Positions 12,001 to 24,863 are shown, counted from the first letter of the stretch. The stretch is 64,000 nucleotides of DNA from Pipra filicauda (GCF_003945595.2 NW_024104421.1:6758001-6822000); one strand, 5' to 3'. Notes: generated by a model from the sequence alone, not told the origin. Numbers and translations are program-made.

Positions 12001-13253
12001 AAATGACCACTTAAAACAATACTTCTAGTTCTCTTTGAAGTCACTACATGTCACAATATAAGGCTCCATTTTGTAAGAATGAGCTGCTTGAAGTTTCTGA
12101 TTTGACTGCTTGCTCAGTTACTTTATCATCCTTCTTTTGTGTCACAGGTGAGTCAAACTCAGTCAGGGGCCCTTCTACTTCAAACAATTAATTTAACTGC
12201 ATAAGTAAATCTCATCCCACTTACTGAGCTCACAGCTCTTTGCAGAAGGTCTCAACACCCCGTGCCAAGCACCGGAAGGTTTCTAAAGGCTTAGTGCCTG
12301 TTCTGCAGGTTCTTTGATGTGACTATCCCTGATGGCTCCAGACAGCAGCCACCAGAGCACTGGATCTTACATGGATCTTAAGACAAATGCTCACCATAAC
12401 CAAAGTCCTAGTTTAGAATGGAAAAGGAGCTTTTTTTGAGGACAGGGACTCAGCAGGCCCTCAACGTACTGCTCCTACTTCTGACATCCCAGATGAGCAT
12501 GGGTAGGGAGGAAGGACACTTTCTGTGATATAGAGACTAAAGTTGATTAGAGTGCAACTTTGATTGTAGAAGTAAATAACAGACTGCAGATCCAAGGCTC
12601 ACTACATCCTCATCATTCTCAAACTATCAAGGGAGTAGAGAATGGAATGTGTTAGATTCTGTGTGTGTGCAGTGCGGGGGGGGCTTCCTGCAAATGAACA
12701 GTCCTTCAGAGCCAGGGATCAAGGGATCAAAACAGCATGTCAGTAGGGATAAAGCAAATTGCATCTTCTGTGCTCTAGCAAAGCATAAGGATGGCAATGG
12801 AATAGCTAACCAGAACACTTCCTGAAGATGCAGAGCTAAGTACATGAGACTTGGATCCAACCCTCAAGCAATCTGATTAGTCACAAGAAAAGTATAGAGG
12901 TTGCCATGGAAAAGGCCACATTCATGTACAAGTTCCTCTGAGACATTGCAATCACTACTTATGCTAAATATAACAGCTGACCAACCTCTGTTGCATAAAG
13001 TGCCCTGCTAGGCTGAGAGTTCGTATCAATTTATCTTATTTTGGTTTGCAGGCATGGTGTTCGTTTGTTTTAATAGTATATGTGATTACAACAGCTCCAC
13101 ATAAGCAACTACACACAGCCCAAGTTTAGTTGGGTTCAATAGCCCAAGTGCTGCAGCTGTGAAAGTGCTTTACACTTTGCTACTGTTGCTAAGAATTTCT
13201 CTGGGCTGTCATCATTTGTAAAAGAGATTGGAATTTGCTTTGCACTGCTTATT

Positions 13254-13655
13254 TCACAGAACCATAGAATACTTCGGGTTGGAAGTGAACTTTGAAGGAC
13301 ATCTAGTCCAACTACCCTGCAATGAACAGAGACATCTTCAACTGGATCAAGTTGCTTGGAGCCTTTTCAATCCAACCTGACGTTGAGTGTTTCCAGGAAT
13401 GGGGCATTCATCACCTCTCTGGGCAACCTGTGCCAGTGTTTTATCATCATCATTGTTAAAAACTTCTTCCTTATATCTAGTCTAAATTTACTCTCTTTTT
13501 TGTTTAAAACCATTACCCCTTGTCCTATTGCAACAGGCCCCGGTAAAAATCTGGCTCCATCTTTCTTATAAGCTCCCTTCAGGTATTGAAAGGCTGCAAT
13601 AAAGTTTCCAGGGAACCTTCTCTCCTCCAGGCAGAGCCAGCCCAATTCCATATGA
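13254..13655 (-). mobile_element. CR1 LINE 3' end, about 400 bp
   Basis: The plus strand reads TTCACAGAACCATAGAATAC, GGGTTGGAAGTGAACTTTG, ATCTAGTCCAACTACCCTGC, then TCTGGGCAACCTGTGCCAGT and TTCTCTCCTCCAGGCAGAGC, in the order of the reversed avian CR1 3' region. It is moderately diverged, 5'-truncated, and on the same strand as DGKI. Confidence 0.85.
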
Positions 13656-14979
13656 AAAACAATACAACCCACACACCAGCAACATCTCCAAGGCTATAAG
13701 CTTCCCTCTCCTAAAAATACATAGGATTCACTTTGTATATTTTAGCATTTGAGAAGATAAGGTAGCCACCAACAGTAAAGACTTGGGCTACAAAAAGCTC
13801 TCCTGGCCACACATACACGCAGCTTGCTCTGCCAAGTATTTTTTCACTCATGTAAATTTTTAAAACACTGGCATGTCTGGAATAACATTCATTCTTTATA
13901 GGGCTCCATAACTTCATTATTAAATAATGCCTCCATTAAATGAGAAAGTAGACATGCACTTAATCTATACTGTATATTCACAGTCACATTAGCAATGCAT
14001 AGTGATATGCACTCATAAAAAAAATGCATACAGCTGTCATCATTTCATTCCTGTGCCCTTTTGTGGCCCCTCATTATTATTCCTAAAGCTTGAAGCAGTC
14101 TTAAACATTATAAAATATGCATTAGCTCATTCCATCATCTATCCTGCTCTTTATTTAGCCTGGCATTAGAGTGCTGTCTTTTCATCTTGAAATGACACAC
14201 TGATAGTATGACAGTGAAGATAAGGGAGGTTGTGTTTCAGAAAAAAATACCTGCATATGAAGCTGGAATGACCAAAAGCTGAACATAGAGAATTGAACCA
14301 GATTTGTTTCTACAAGCACTCCTGCCTAAACCATATAAATACAGCAGTTCACATCAGTCCAGAACCCAGCCAATTAAGCCACATTTCAACCTGTATGGGG
14401 TGGTAAAACTGCCACTGGCACAGGGACAGACAAGATGCTACAACTGCTCAATTCCTGACAGTTCTGTGGACATTAAAACCCTTTAACTTGCATAGAGACA
14501 CTCTGGGTCTGTACCAAGTCCAGTGTCAATGTGCTGTACTCATCCATAGATAACAGCCCTCTAGCTTGAGAACACAATTATCCTCCTGCTACTTCCAGTC
14601 TTGCAGCTCCTCTCCTCCCTCCACCTCCACACTTGCAACTAACTTATTTTTCTTTCTCTCATTCTGACATTTCTGCATCATCATTAACTTCCTTTATGTC
14701 TGTACTTATCTCCTTTACAAGATCTAAAACCTCAAAAATTTTCCCTTTTAGTCCTTTTCCTCCAGTAAATGACAGTCTTCCTTGTACTTTTTTCACTTTT
14801 TAATTATAAAGTCCCTTGGAAACTCATATACATACAAGAAGAAAGTGATTGTATCTTGTGTTTTTATATTCCAGCTTTCCTTCTGAATTATAAGAACAGG
14901 ATATCAAATCCAACTCCATTTCTAATTCATGAATTAACTGCCCATCCACAAGGCTAAGGAAATAAAATATCCCTATTAC

Positions 14980-15058
14980 CTCTAGATTCATGGAACTCCA
15001 GCGTAACATGTGCATCAAATCCAAGGCTGAAGTAATTATTGAAGACATTGAGGGGAAG
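14980..15058 (-). CDS. DGKI: DGKI window exon 14: accessory domain
   Basis: 79 nt: 26 codons from [20 protein letters not shown] to EFHESR plus one base of a split Glu codon. [10 protein letters not shown] is a hallmark of the accessory (DAGKa) domain. The acceptor is TTACAG and the donor is G|GTAATAG, which lacks the usual purine pattern but fits the phase. Identical to human DGKI as I recall it. Confidence 0.95.
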
Positions 15059-16219
15059 CTGTAATTAGATAATAAAAATAGAGATGTAAAAATAACATGA
15101 ATTAAACATTTCTCAACACACCAGGGATTAACTACTTTAAAGCTGGCATGTCAGGAAAACCTCAGAAGAAAGTAGGACGTATCAGGAAAATGTAAGCAGA
15201 AGGTTGCTCTGAAGGTTAGTAATGGCTTGTGGAAGAGGATCAGATACAAGAACCCAAAGAACACAAACACATCTACAGTACTTTATAACCATATATGTAT
15301 CCTTGTAAACACATCAAAGGGTTCTTTATGTTGTCATTGAGATTTCCCATAAGGCTTCACTACTTAATAGGTCACCAATACAAAGATTTTCATAATTGCT
15401 GGCTCCTCAAGCTCAGCATGGCAAATGAAATGCAAGCTGTGTCCTTCTCACTTCACATATAACCAGGACCAATGCAAGCCCCAGAGAAGAAGCCCTGATT
15501 CTACTGAGGGTGCATGAGGCAGGGAAGCACACATCTGGCCTCTTCATTGTTACACAGGCCCAGCAGGGCTGTACAAAGGCAACAGTACCATCCAACAGAT
15601 AAGCTGGAAATTATAACTGAGAAGAGGAAAATGGTTCACAGAATCACGGGTTTTTTTATACTTGTAGCACTTTCAACATCTCCAGTCTAAATGGCATATT
15701 ACTATATGATTCCCTCACAAAAGATTTTCCCACTCTTCAATTATCAAGATACACTAATGGAGATTATATGGAGACCCACACACAAAGAAGTTAAATACAA
15801 AAATACACTACACCTTGCTGTAAAGTAGCAAACAGCTGGTATCCATTAGCAAAATCCTAAGGAAGAAAATTTTACATCCTGTTTTTAGTTTTGTCTAATT
15901 TGGAAATGGATGGTAATCACAGGGTTGCTTCTCCTGCAACTAGAGAAAAACAACAATGACCTTTCTGATAAAATGCTAGGGTTTTTTTTCCAGGATTTAG
16001 TCCTTGACATAAATGTTCAATGCCTGGGAGTTACAAACAACAAATAAACGCATTACATTTCACACAACTCTGGAATCACTGACACATGAAAAGAACAAAA
16101 GGAGAGATGCAAATAGAAAATTAAAAATGTTTATGACTCCCCACCCATGCAGTTTATGGTGCAACCCAAAGGCATTCATAAGCATCCTATAGTTTCCGTG
16201 GGAAAAAGTAGGCTCTAAC
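15059..16219 (-). other. DGKI: DGKI intron between window exons 13 and 14
   Basis: 1.2 kb, AT-rich, with no recognised repeat. Confidence 0.9.
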
Positions 16220-16357
16220 CTTACGTGCCCCATCCTCCAGCTCATCCTGGGGCAAATCAGGGTTGCGCTCAACCTGCAGATTCCAGCGGTCCAGCTGGAC
16301 AATGGTCCCATCTTCTACATGGCAGAGGATCTTGGACACTGGCTCATCTGTGTAACC
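16220..16357 (-). CDS. DGKI: DGKI window exon 13: end of catalytic domain, start of accessory domain
   Basis: 138 nt, 46 codons in phase 0, from [17 protein letters not shown] to [18 protein letters not shown] is a conserved element. The acceptor is TGTCAG. The donor was placed at AAG|GTTAGA because it gives the expected Lys and a phase-0 join to LPLNVF. It is a weak site, and a more consensus-like GTAAGG begins five bases upstream but would break the frame. Small changes from human DGKI as recalled include Q to H in LCHVEDG and GVCK to GARK. Confidence 0.93.
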
Positions 16358-16915
16358 CTGACAGCAGAATGTGACCAGAGTATCAGCCACAGATGCTGAA
16401 AACAAATCAAGTCACTCACCAATTACCTGACAGACCTCCCTCCTTTCATACAGGCCTAAAACACCAGATCAAAGGTTCCTAAGACATTTGATAAATTTTG
16501 ATGCATCAATAACAAGCTATTACTGAGGTGCACAAATGTAGGGCAGGCAAAATAAAGCCATAACGAGAGGCACTCAAAGTGTATTTGTGCTGCTTGGAAT
16601 AACTCCAGTGCTGTAGTCAAGGATAAACAAAAAGAAATAAAGTTTAAACTATACTTAAATTAGAAGCCTGCATATCATCCTCATTACTCAGCCTGAAATC
16701 CCAGATATATGTAAATACACTTTTATTACAACTACATCAATAGTAATTCAAAATCCCAGACTGGAAATTGAATCAAGCCATTATGCCTAAAGTGAAGCAG
16801 ACCTTGGACACAGCCCTGCCTGCTATTTTAGCCCAGAGGAAGGTCCACCACACACGACTAAATCCAAGCAGCAAGTTGAGAACCCCCACACAAGGGTGCC
16901 CCAGTCAGTCCTTAC
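16358..16915 (-). other. DGKI: DGKI intron between window exons 12 and 13
   Basis: 558 bp with no recognised repeat or other feature. Confidence 0.9.
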
Positions 16916-17029
16916 CCCACCCCAGTTGAGGGTGCGGGCAAGGTCATTCCCAGTGCCAAGCGGAAGGACAGCCACCGGAGGCGGGGGGCTGAGTTGCAGC
17001 TCATCAAGGATGGAGAGAATCCAGCCCAC
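16916..17029 (-). CDS. DGKI: DGKI window exon 12: catalytic domain, GTGNDLA motif
   Basis: 114 nt, 38 codons in phase 0, from [15 protein letters not shown] to [21 protein letters not shown] is a signature of the diacylglycerol kinase catalytic domain. The acceptor is TTTATAG and the donor is GGG|GTAAGG. Human DGKI as I recall it has SPQPPVGVLP, here [10 protein letters not shown], giving a run of four prolines in a surface loop. Confidence 0.95.
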
Positions 17030-20000
17030 CTATAAAAAGGGAAATGCAGAGAACTGGTAGTCAGAAAGATTAAAAGGAAAAAGGCATATTTTGATCATAT
17101 CATATTCCTATTCACAGCAAAGACCATGTAAAAGAAATGCAAAAGTGAACGAAGAAGAATAATTGACAATTCAAGATAATGTCTTTAAAATTACCATTAT
17201 GCCAAAAGAAACTAAATCTTTGACAACAGTTATGAAAGAAAATGTGAGAGACGCATTAAAACTGCATGGTGTCTGAGAACTCGTCATGTCAAGCATTAAC
17301 CTGCCCCCAAGTCTCCCATTTCCCAGACAAGAGACCTTAGTGCTGAATTATTTTACTCAGTACAAAATATCTATATCTATATAATATATAGATATATACA
17401 CATATATATCAAATAAAAGACTAAAAGACTGGAATAAAAGACAGAGTTTAATGCTCAGGGTTAAAGGCCTTGGATTCTAAGCTATTAGTTATTTTACACA
17501 GCTATTTCTCTCTCCGGTCATTATTCTGGACTACATAAAACTTTCAACTAGAAATCTATCCGAAGGAACAAATTACTGTAAACTATTCTGTTTTCATTAA
17601 ATGGTAATTTCCAAGGGGGAGAAAGAATTGTTACTAAAAATGTTACTAAAGATGTTACCAAACATTTTATGACTGATATTCTTGACACAAAATCAAAGAA
17701 CTCTTTATTAAACTACTTCTCACTTTAAACTACTTCCACTTAAAAAAAAAAAAAAATAATAATTTGTGAAGAACCTGGGTTGCATTTTTAAATAAAGCAT
17801 TAGTAAAAAATAAACAGAAGATTTTTTTTTTCCTCTCACAGTTTCCAAAAATGCCGTTTTTACTGGAAATGTGAGCTTTTAAATAAGACAGAAAACAGAA
17901 ATCCTGACTGCAGCCGGACAAAATTTTTCTTCCCCCAACTAATATTATTGTGGTTTGAAATAGATTCTTAACCCAAACTGGGATTACACTGGAGCTTCAC
18001 AAAAGGCACTCAGCATAACATGGGTACTGGCAACAATAGCTGGAATCTGAAGATCAGCAGAGAGGGTGGCCTGATAAATATAGCAACCACCATGCTATTC
18101 AGTATTCTAGGGTATTTCTTTCTCCAGGTCTCTTAACAGATAAATTTATTTTTGCACAAATGGCATTTATCAGACAGCTATTTATCATAACCAACTGTCC
18201 AATTATTAAAGCATTCATCTGGGATGTGATCTCATATTCAAATTCATCGTCTGACAACAGTTATCTCAGGCATTTACAGCTCTCATGACTTTGGATGTCA
18301 CCAAAAGTATGTAGGTCTTTTAGAGGGATTTTCAGAGGTAAATAATCCCCTATCTTTGAAAATATCTATCCTTCAACATTGTTAAGAGGAGACAGAAAAA
18401 ACAGTCCAAATAACTTCAGTGGGGCCAGGAAATCTTAAAGAGTCTTTTACCATTACCACTGACTTAATCCACACACCTGCACTTCAGCCTCTCACTGCTA
18501 CAGATAACATTACAATACCTAGCACTTCTGTGAATGATTTTAAGTGATAAACAGAAACTTCAAATTACTAATTTATATGTACAACATTGCTATTAAACTT
18601 GAGGTCACTTCTAAACCCTGTACATTAGCTGTACAATCAAGGATGGCACAGACTATCGTTTCCCTGTAAACAGAAACCTCCTGACTGCTTTGAAAGGGAA
18701 GCTTTCCACCTCTGCCCTGGAAAGTAACAGCAAGTAGTTATGATGGAAAACTTACAATAAGTTCTGATTCAGCTCAATAATGCAAGGTAACATCTGGTCT
18801 CATTGCATATTCATTAAGTCCATTTGAGCCAGATTTCTCATTTCTAAATGTAATGGCTTTGGGAATAACTAGATATTAATTTGCTTCAAACTGAGCGGCA
18901 GCAAAAGTAATAGTGGAGTGCTGTTCATACTAATGAGAAGGTGCTGCCACCTCTCGCTTGCACTGTTCAGCAAAGGGAAAACAAAGGATGGTCCGACTCA
19001 ATGTAGTTGCATTCTTTTCTATTTTAATACCCTCATGACAAATAGTTTTTTCCCCCGTGAAAACACTGGCTTCCTCAGATGGAAAAGAGAAAGAATTCCA
19101 GCAACTGACTGAATAACTTTTTTGCAGCTTATGTCTCCTGCTAAAGCAATGCCTTGCACATTTCTTAAGAAAAGTTCATAATTCAGTAATGTCTTAATTC
19201 CCCATGAACCAGCAAGACAGTAGTCTTATCACTAATTTTTTTTTCTTCACACTTCCAGGGGAAGCATTGGTATTAGTAACCCTACTGATGGGGTTTTAAA
19301 GGAACCCACAGAAGCTGAACAAAAAATTCCCCAAGAAATTCAAGCAGAGGTGAGCTAAGAGTGGGGTTACAGCTCACTACAAAATAAACCAACCACCTCT
19401 CCAAGCCCTAAACATCTACATATATCTATTCTGTCCAATCATTGCATCTTGCAAGGGGTAATGCATTTTCCTTACCATACCTACTGTTAAAATTACTATC
19501 AAATGCATTTTGGGGAACTGAGCCTACTAGAGATTAAAGGGCAGTTTTTCAACTGTATTTAAGCATTCAGTGGCACAGACTGGGATTTATAACATTCCTA
19601 ATTACTGGAGAGAGAATGCAGTTGTAATAACTCCATTACCACTCATGGCCTCCGGACCCTAAACTGCAGAGTCTGTCTCCAACCGAAGGTGCCCAAATCC
19701 TTTAAAGATTTGAACCTATTCACTTATCCAAGAACACAGAAATTCTGTTGCAAAGAAAAATACTGAGCATGGATCTGCCGGATGCCAAGCTAATTGTACG
19801 ACCAATGCAACATCCTTCCTCATAGAAGCTTCATAAAGAAAATGGGGAAACTAACTTTCTTTAGGCACAGAGAAGACACTACTTTACTGTACTCAGACAT
19901 CATGGAGACAACAGCAGGAAGGAGCAGAGTGGCTCCCAGTCACTGGTTTAACCTGCTAGACCCTCAGATCTATGTAAATAGCGAGAGGAGACCAGCAAAA

Positions 20001-20250
20001 TTAGTCTTTATCTTTTTGTAGCTGCAGCAAAACCTTTATGCATAAAGGAAAAAGGACTTTGGACATTAGGATCTGGCCACATATCTACACAGGCCAGGCC
20101 ACACATAAAATTGAAAAACCAGTATTAGATTTCACAAGCATTAGGTATCTTATCTGGCTCTGCAGGTGTTGCGAGGTGGGGAACCCATCACTGCAAGGAA
20201 TTTAATCACTTGGCCGAAGACCACAGGGCTACCAGGCACCGGCCACCTAC
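17030..20250 (-). other. DGKI: DGKI intron between window exons 11 and 12
   Basis: 3.2 kb, AT-rich. It includes a perfect 12-bp inverted repeat in a TA-rich microsatellite (17365-17411) and poly-A and poly-T runs near 17745 and 17825. No mobile element recognised. Confidence 0.85.
17365..17411. repeat. TA-rich microsatellite with 12-bp inverted repeat
   Basis: Arms TATATCTATATA (17372-17383) and TATATAGATATA (17385-17396) are separated by a single A. The whole stretch is almost pure A and T with few C and G, so it could extrude as a cruciform. Confidence 0.8.
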
Positions 20251-20311
20251 CGTCCCATCCCCGCCACAGGCCAGGATCCTCAGATTTGGCACTTTTCTGT
20301 ACAGCTCCAGC
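20251..20311 (-). CDS. DGKI: DGKI window exon 11: catalytic domain, GGDGT motif
   Basis: 61 nt: it completes the split Ala, then 20 codons from [27 protein letters not shown] is the glycine-rich nucleotide-binding motif essential for activity throughout diacylglycerol kinases. The acceptor is GGCCAG and the donor is ACG|GTAGGT. The motif is interrupted by the following 3.2-kb intron just before VGW. Confidence 0.95.
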
Positions 20312-21770
20312 CTGGCCAGGGAGGGAAAGGGAAAAAGAGGAAAAAACCATCAGAACAATAATGCAGACACTTTTTATGCGTTTTGCTGAGTGACAGTGTA
20401 ACCATCGCTTCCTGCAGTTTCAAATATTCATTACTAAGAAGAATGTAAGTGGAAGTGGGAAAAAAAAAAATCTGTTGCCAAAAGCCTCAGCAGTGACAAG
20501 GCTTCGGCCCTGGCAGTCACAGGCAACAACAGCCCCAACCTAACCTGAGCCCTGTGGCTCACTTCATGTCTTCACACAAACACATGCAAAAACACTAGGA
20601 TGTGAAATAAGACCTTCCTTCCTCGTTAGGCAGCACCTCCTGACAAGTGTTTGATCAGTTTAGCATGCTGCCATGCTAAATCTGGAAGGCCAGATTCTCA
20701 CATTCCCTCTAGAGAGGTCAATCTTTCATTTTTCTCTTACCCTAAAGTAAATGAATTTAAACACTGAGGTTCTTAAACAAAATTTACTATCCCTCGTCAT
20801 GATTTGACAAGCTACTGTTTCTCAAGCTTGTAGAATATGACAGCTTCTTCAACTGGTAACTACATTTTAACACCACAGAAGGCAAGAACATCTAATAGAG
20901 GCCTTTTCCGGGATATCTGATCTAAGATACCAACAGGAGAGACAAAAAAAGCACCCATTGAAGTCCTGCTTCTTCAGGTGCATCAAGGAATGGCAGAACG
21001 AAATATCTTGTAATGGAGTGGGTACATTGTGTGTAGAGAGCTGAGTGACCAGAGGACCTAATCCTCCTTTAGCCCCATAATACAGCTCTGATAACTGTAT
21101 GTCTGCCTTAAAGCCTCTAAACATCTGAGAGAACAGCAGTGCAGATGTTTCTGCAGGAATAACAAAAAGCTTGGGTGCCCTGAATAGGAAATACTTAGAC
21201 TGTTCTTATATGGGTAAATATTTTATTTTACATTATTACTAGCTTTTTGTGCTGCCTAAATTGCCAAAGTAGGGCTGAAAAGACTGTTAAGTACAGGAAG
21301 TATCCCCATTTCAGTTACCATAGAAGTGTGGTTTCTTAACCCTTGGCAGCAAGAATCATCCCTTTAAAGACAGGTCCTCTCTCCCGTGGAAGAGGATCAC
21401 AGTTCAACTGTCCAGATAAAGTGAGGCAGTTACTCAGCAAGCAGAGACACCTGCATACTGCTGTCACGTATGGCAATCTGGAGGCAGCCTCACCCCACTG
21501 TAATTTGCATCCATTAGGGAATGGTCAGGCATTGGGATCAGCAGTGAGTCAGTTTTGGAGCCATCTGGACCTGGCTCTGTCTGACACAGGGGCAGCTCCT
21601 GATCTCTTCTCACAAAAGCCACCACTGCAGTCCTCCCTTTTGCTACCAAAACCTGGATACATACACCTCATATACAGTCCAGTAATCCAGCCAAGCTAGA
21701 CCTTTTACTGCTTTCCTCATCAGAAAAGAAAAGAAATAGGTTGCGCAGAGATGAAGGCTTAAAAACTTAC
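20312..21770 (-). other. DGKI: DGKI intron between window exons 10 and 11
   Basis: 1.5 kb. An open frame at 21343-21699 has no recognisable domain and no splice context. I see no repeat. Confidence 0.85.
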
Positions 21771-21853
21771 GCATCTCTTGGCCCTTCCTGAGAGAGATCA
21801 AAGACCTGGCGGGGATTCAAATACCACATAAACATTTGGAGAACCTTGGTACC
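21771..21853 (-). CDS. DGKI: DGKI window exon 10: catalytic domain
   Basis: 83 nt: 27 codons plus two bases of a split Ala codon, from [20 protein letters not shown] to SQEGPRDA. The acceptor is TTGTCAG and the donor is GC|GTAAGTT. It forms the second helix and strand of the catalytic domain. One Lys-to-Arg change (GPRDA) relative to human DGKI as remembered. Confidence 0.95.
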
Positions 21854-23639
21854 CTGACAAGAGAGAGAAAAAAAATCGAAGGAAGGGAAATTAGAAGTAG
21901 TTTAATGATTATTAGAAATAATAGTGTGCATTATTCATTATATTTGAACTGCTTTTCTTTTTTTTTTTTCCTGTGCTTTATAAAGCAAACAAAACAAGAA
22001 AAGACAACCCACCAATCTGGACAAGCTTCACATGTAAGTATATAGACTAATTTCAAAACACAGATCACTAACGGTTCGTAAGAACAGGTATTTGGGGTCA
22101 GACCAAAGGAACATCTCCCACAGTAACTCATTCCCCTGCCTCTCATCACCTGAAACAAGAAAAAACCTCTCTTATCCCACAGCACCCTCAATCATCCATG
22201 ACAGCAAGAAGTTGAACAAGATTATATGCAAAGTCACCATCACATTTGACACTGTCTTGCCCAATATCCAAACAATGACAATACTTTGACCTCCACCATC
22301 ACCACCATGAACACTCATAATGGTAACCCTCTACCATTTAATGAAGCATGAGCCAAGGACTCTGAGGGCTACAGCTGCCCCAGTGCTCCCTCACTCAGTG
22401 CAGCACGGCCAACCCATCACCCAAAAGTATGATTTTTGTTTTCTCAAACTCCTGGGTTCATGTTCCAGACACTCAGTTTCCTTCCTCCACATTCTGCCTA
22501 GACACAAAATGGCAGGAGTTCTTACTATCAGCAGAGAGCTAAGAACTCTGTGGGGTGAGCTTGTATTCCAAAGTAATTCAAGAATGCCTTTCAGACATGG
22601 CCTCGGGATATCCATCAGGAATATTCCACAGCTTCCCCTTCTGAGGGATGGCTCTTCTGCCTGACACCTTCCTTTAAGTGGAGAATCAAGAATAGCAATC
22701 ATAGTACTTAGGAAAAGGTATAAGAAGAGAGCAAATAAATGTGATGTTTGCCATAGGTATTCTTCCAGTCTCAGCTGTGTGTGGTTCATAGAACTCTTGA
22801 GCCAGAGGGAGGTACAGGACTTCAGTAATCCAGGTTTTTCTCTTCCAAATCTCTCCTTCAGCCTGTGTAAACTTTCAGAATCCACAACATCCTATGGCAG
22901 CTGAACTATGCAATGTGAGAAGGAGCAGCCTTTTCCTTTGTTTTGGATCAGTCTTAGCAGTTTCATTTGATATCCTCTCTAATTCTTCTAACAGAGGAGA
23001 AGGTGAGCAGGGGCTATGCTATTCTCCATACTCTATAGGCTTTTGTTGTATCTTACATCAATCTTTTCTAATAGAAGGACCTGTTTATCTAAAGGCACTC
23101 AGATACTTTGATGTTCAAAAAGCAGCAGAACTGACCTGGAAAACATTCACTTGGGTAAGTATTCATTCCAAGAATCCTAAGGAAAAAGTCTGCTGTCACT
23201 GAAACTTGGTTCTCTGTGGTACAGTACAAGACCACTAATGATTTTTTAAATGCCATAGGAATATGTAATTTCACATTCACTAGTCCTTCCTAGTAAAATC
23301 AAACCACTTTTTGGAAAAAGATAAGTCTAAAACTGCATTGGTAACCCAAATTTTCCATGGAAAGATGAAGTCTTTTGTAAACCTCCAACCTCTCATTTTA
23401 GATTCCTTTCAAGAATCTGAAAATAGGAATGCAACCACTCAAATACTCAAGTACCCATTTCAGTCACCCAGCTCCACCAAAGTGGAATGGTCATTCAACG
23501 GCAAGGACCTCTTCTGAGGACTGCAATTAAGGCATAGAGTCCTTTCTATCTGACTGACCAAGAACTATTGTCATTTAACTAGCAGAAAACCTACTGTTAA
23601 ACTAAAACTTTGTGACCTGGATCCAGCTGATGCTCTTAC
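21854..23639 (-). other. DGKI: DGKI intron between window exons 9 and 10
   Basis: 1.8 kb, of which about 1 kb (22080-23080) is an ancient CR1. The rest has no recognised feature. Confidence 0.85.
22080..23080 (-). mobile_element. Ancient amniote CR1 LINE, 3' half of about 1 kb
   Basis: It begins with the tail motif (TAAGAACAGGTATTTGGGGT, CAGACCAAAGGAACATC). A poorly matching middle follows, then a clear section at 22850-23000: AATCCACAACATCCTATGGC, AACTATGCAATGTGAGAAGG and GTTTCATTTGATATCCTCTC. This is the family seen at 57515. An open frame of 164 codons at 22391-22885 falls inside it and is not a gene. Confidence 0.6.
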
Positions 23640-23735
23640 CTGATTCCCTCCACTTTTTGGATTGACAAAAACCAGCAGTGGCTTCATGAGTGGAGAGGAG
23701 ATAGGCTTTATCACAAACGGCCGGCCTTTGTTCTC
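23640..23735 (-). CDS. DGKI: DGKI window exon 9: start of the catalytic domain
   Basis: 96 nt, 32 codons in phase 0, from [18 protein letters not shown] to NPKSGGNQ, identical to human DGKI as I recall it. [14 protein letters not shown] is the first conserved strand and loop of the DAGK catalytic domain. The acceptor is TTTCTCAG and the donor is CAG|GTAAGA. Confidence 0.95.
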
Positions 23736-24269
23736 CTGAGAAACAGAAGCAAGAAATAGCTTTAGTACAAGCTATGTATGTTTTCCTGGCATAACACACA
23801 CAGGAGACCAAACCTAGCTCTGATAAAACTACCTCAAGTATTGGAAATAGTACAGCCACATCAATGTGGTGCTCAGCTGGGACTTATTTATCCAGATGAG
23901 ACAAGAGAATATAAATAAGAGGGGGAAAATATCACTTCAGGGTAATACATAACTATTTTAAAATTTTACTCAATATTTTTTCCAGCCATCCCACTCCCAA
24001 TTATTCACACAGCATTAATAATGTGTCAGACACAGTGTTATTTCTAATACAAACAGTTTTTCCAAAGGAAAATAGAATGAGATAAGCTACTTATTCCATT
24101 AATTCATTCTATCAGATAAATTGTATCAGCACTTATTTGCAGGTAATATGCTCTTGAATTCTTGGCCTTGTTGCCTTCCCACCTTTGAACAAATGCCACA
24201 GATGAAACCCAACACATCAATGAGAAAACTATTTGCCTCCCTACTCCCTACCCCTGCAGGACACCAGAG

Positions 24270-24400
24270 AGTCCAGTAATGAGGATACTGTCCTGAGCTC
24301 TTACAGATGTGGATTCCAGTTTCTGGTCTGCAGTTCTCCCACCACCCAAGCGAGGCCTTGAACCAGAGAGCCCTGGTTATGCAGAGGCCAGTCTCCCTCC
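24270..24400 (+). mobile_element. Possible ancient SINE (MIR-like) relic
   Basis: GTCCAGTAATGAGGATACTG, then GATGTGGATTCCAGTTTCTGG, loosely recall the tRNA-derived head of old amniote SINEs (tagtggttagagcac, ggacctgggttctattcc). The similarity is weak and is offered only as a possibility. Confidence 0.25.
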
Positions 24401-24863
24401 ACCTCTCTCACGAAGCTGTTTGTCTATATAACCAATCCACTAAGAAGAGTCAGGAAGCAAGGTCTATAAGATAATGGGTAATCAAACCATCAGATCAGTA
24501 ATCTGTATTCTCTCTCCCTCTGTGGTCGAATTTCAATTTTCACACCAACAGAATATTTCCAATATGAGATCCCCCGAAGGAAACATCCTCAAACTGGACC
24601 AGAGCCTTGCATCAGTGCACTCACCATGGACTTCACAACCCCAGTTTCACACCCTTGCTCTGCCTAGCGGAAAACAAGGGTGTGAGCTGAGTCTCTTACA
24701 TCCCAAGAGAATAGGGTGCTGGTCCTTCTGGAGTCTGGTACGTTGATTCTTGAAAAAAATCAACTCAGAAAATAAAACTTCTCATACAAGTTTTATCTCT
24801 TCTAACAACAAATTCAATATCATTGAATTTTCCAGGGGAAAAAAATATATTAAACAATGCAGT

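Larger units (their letters stand above)
10956..14979 (-). other. DGKI: DGKI intron between window exons 14 and 15
   Basis: 4.0 kb. It includes a clear CR1 (13254-13655), an older CR1 relic (11640-12000) and a short G run near 12676. Otherwise unremarkable. Confidence 0.85.

Noticed and set aside
22391..22885. Longest open frame in the window (164 codons, minus strand).
   Set aside because: It lies inside an ancient CR1 relic, has no known domain, and does not connect to DGKI splice sites.
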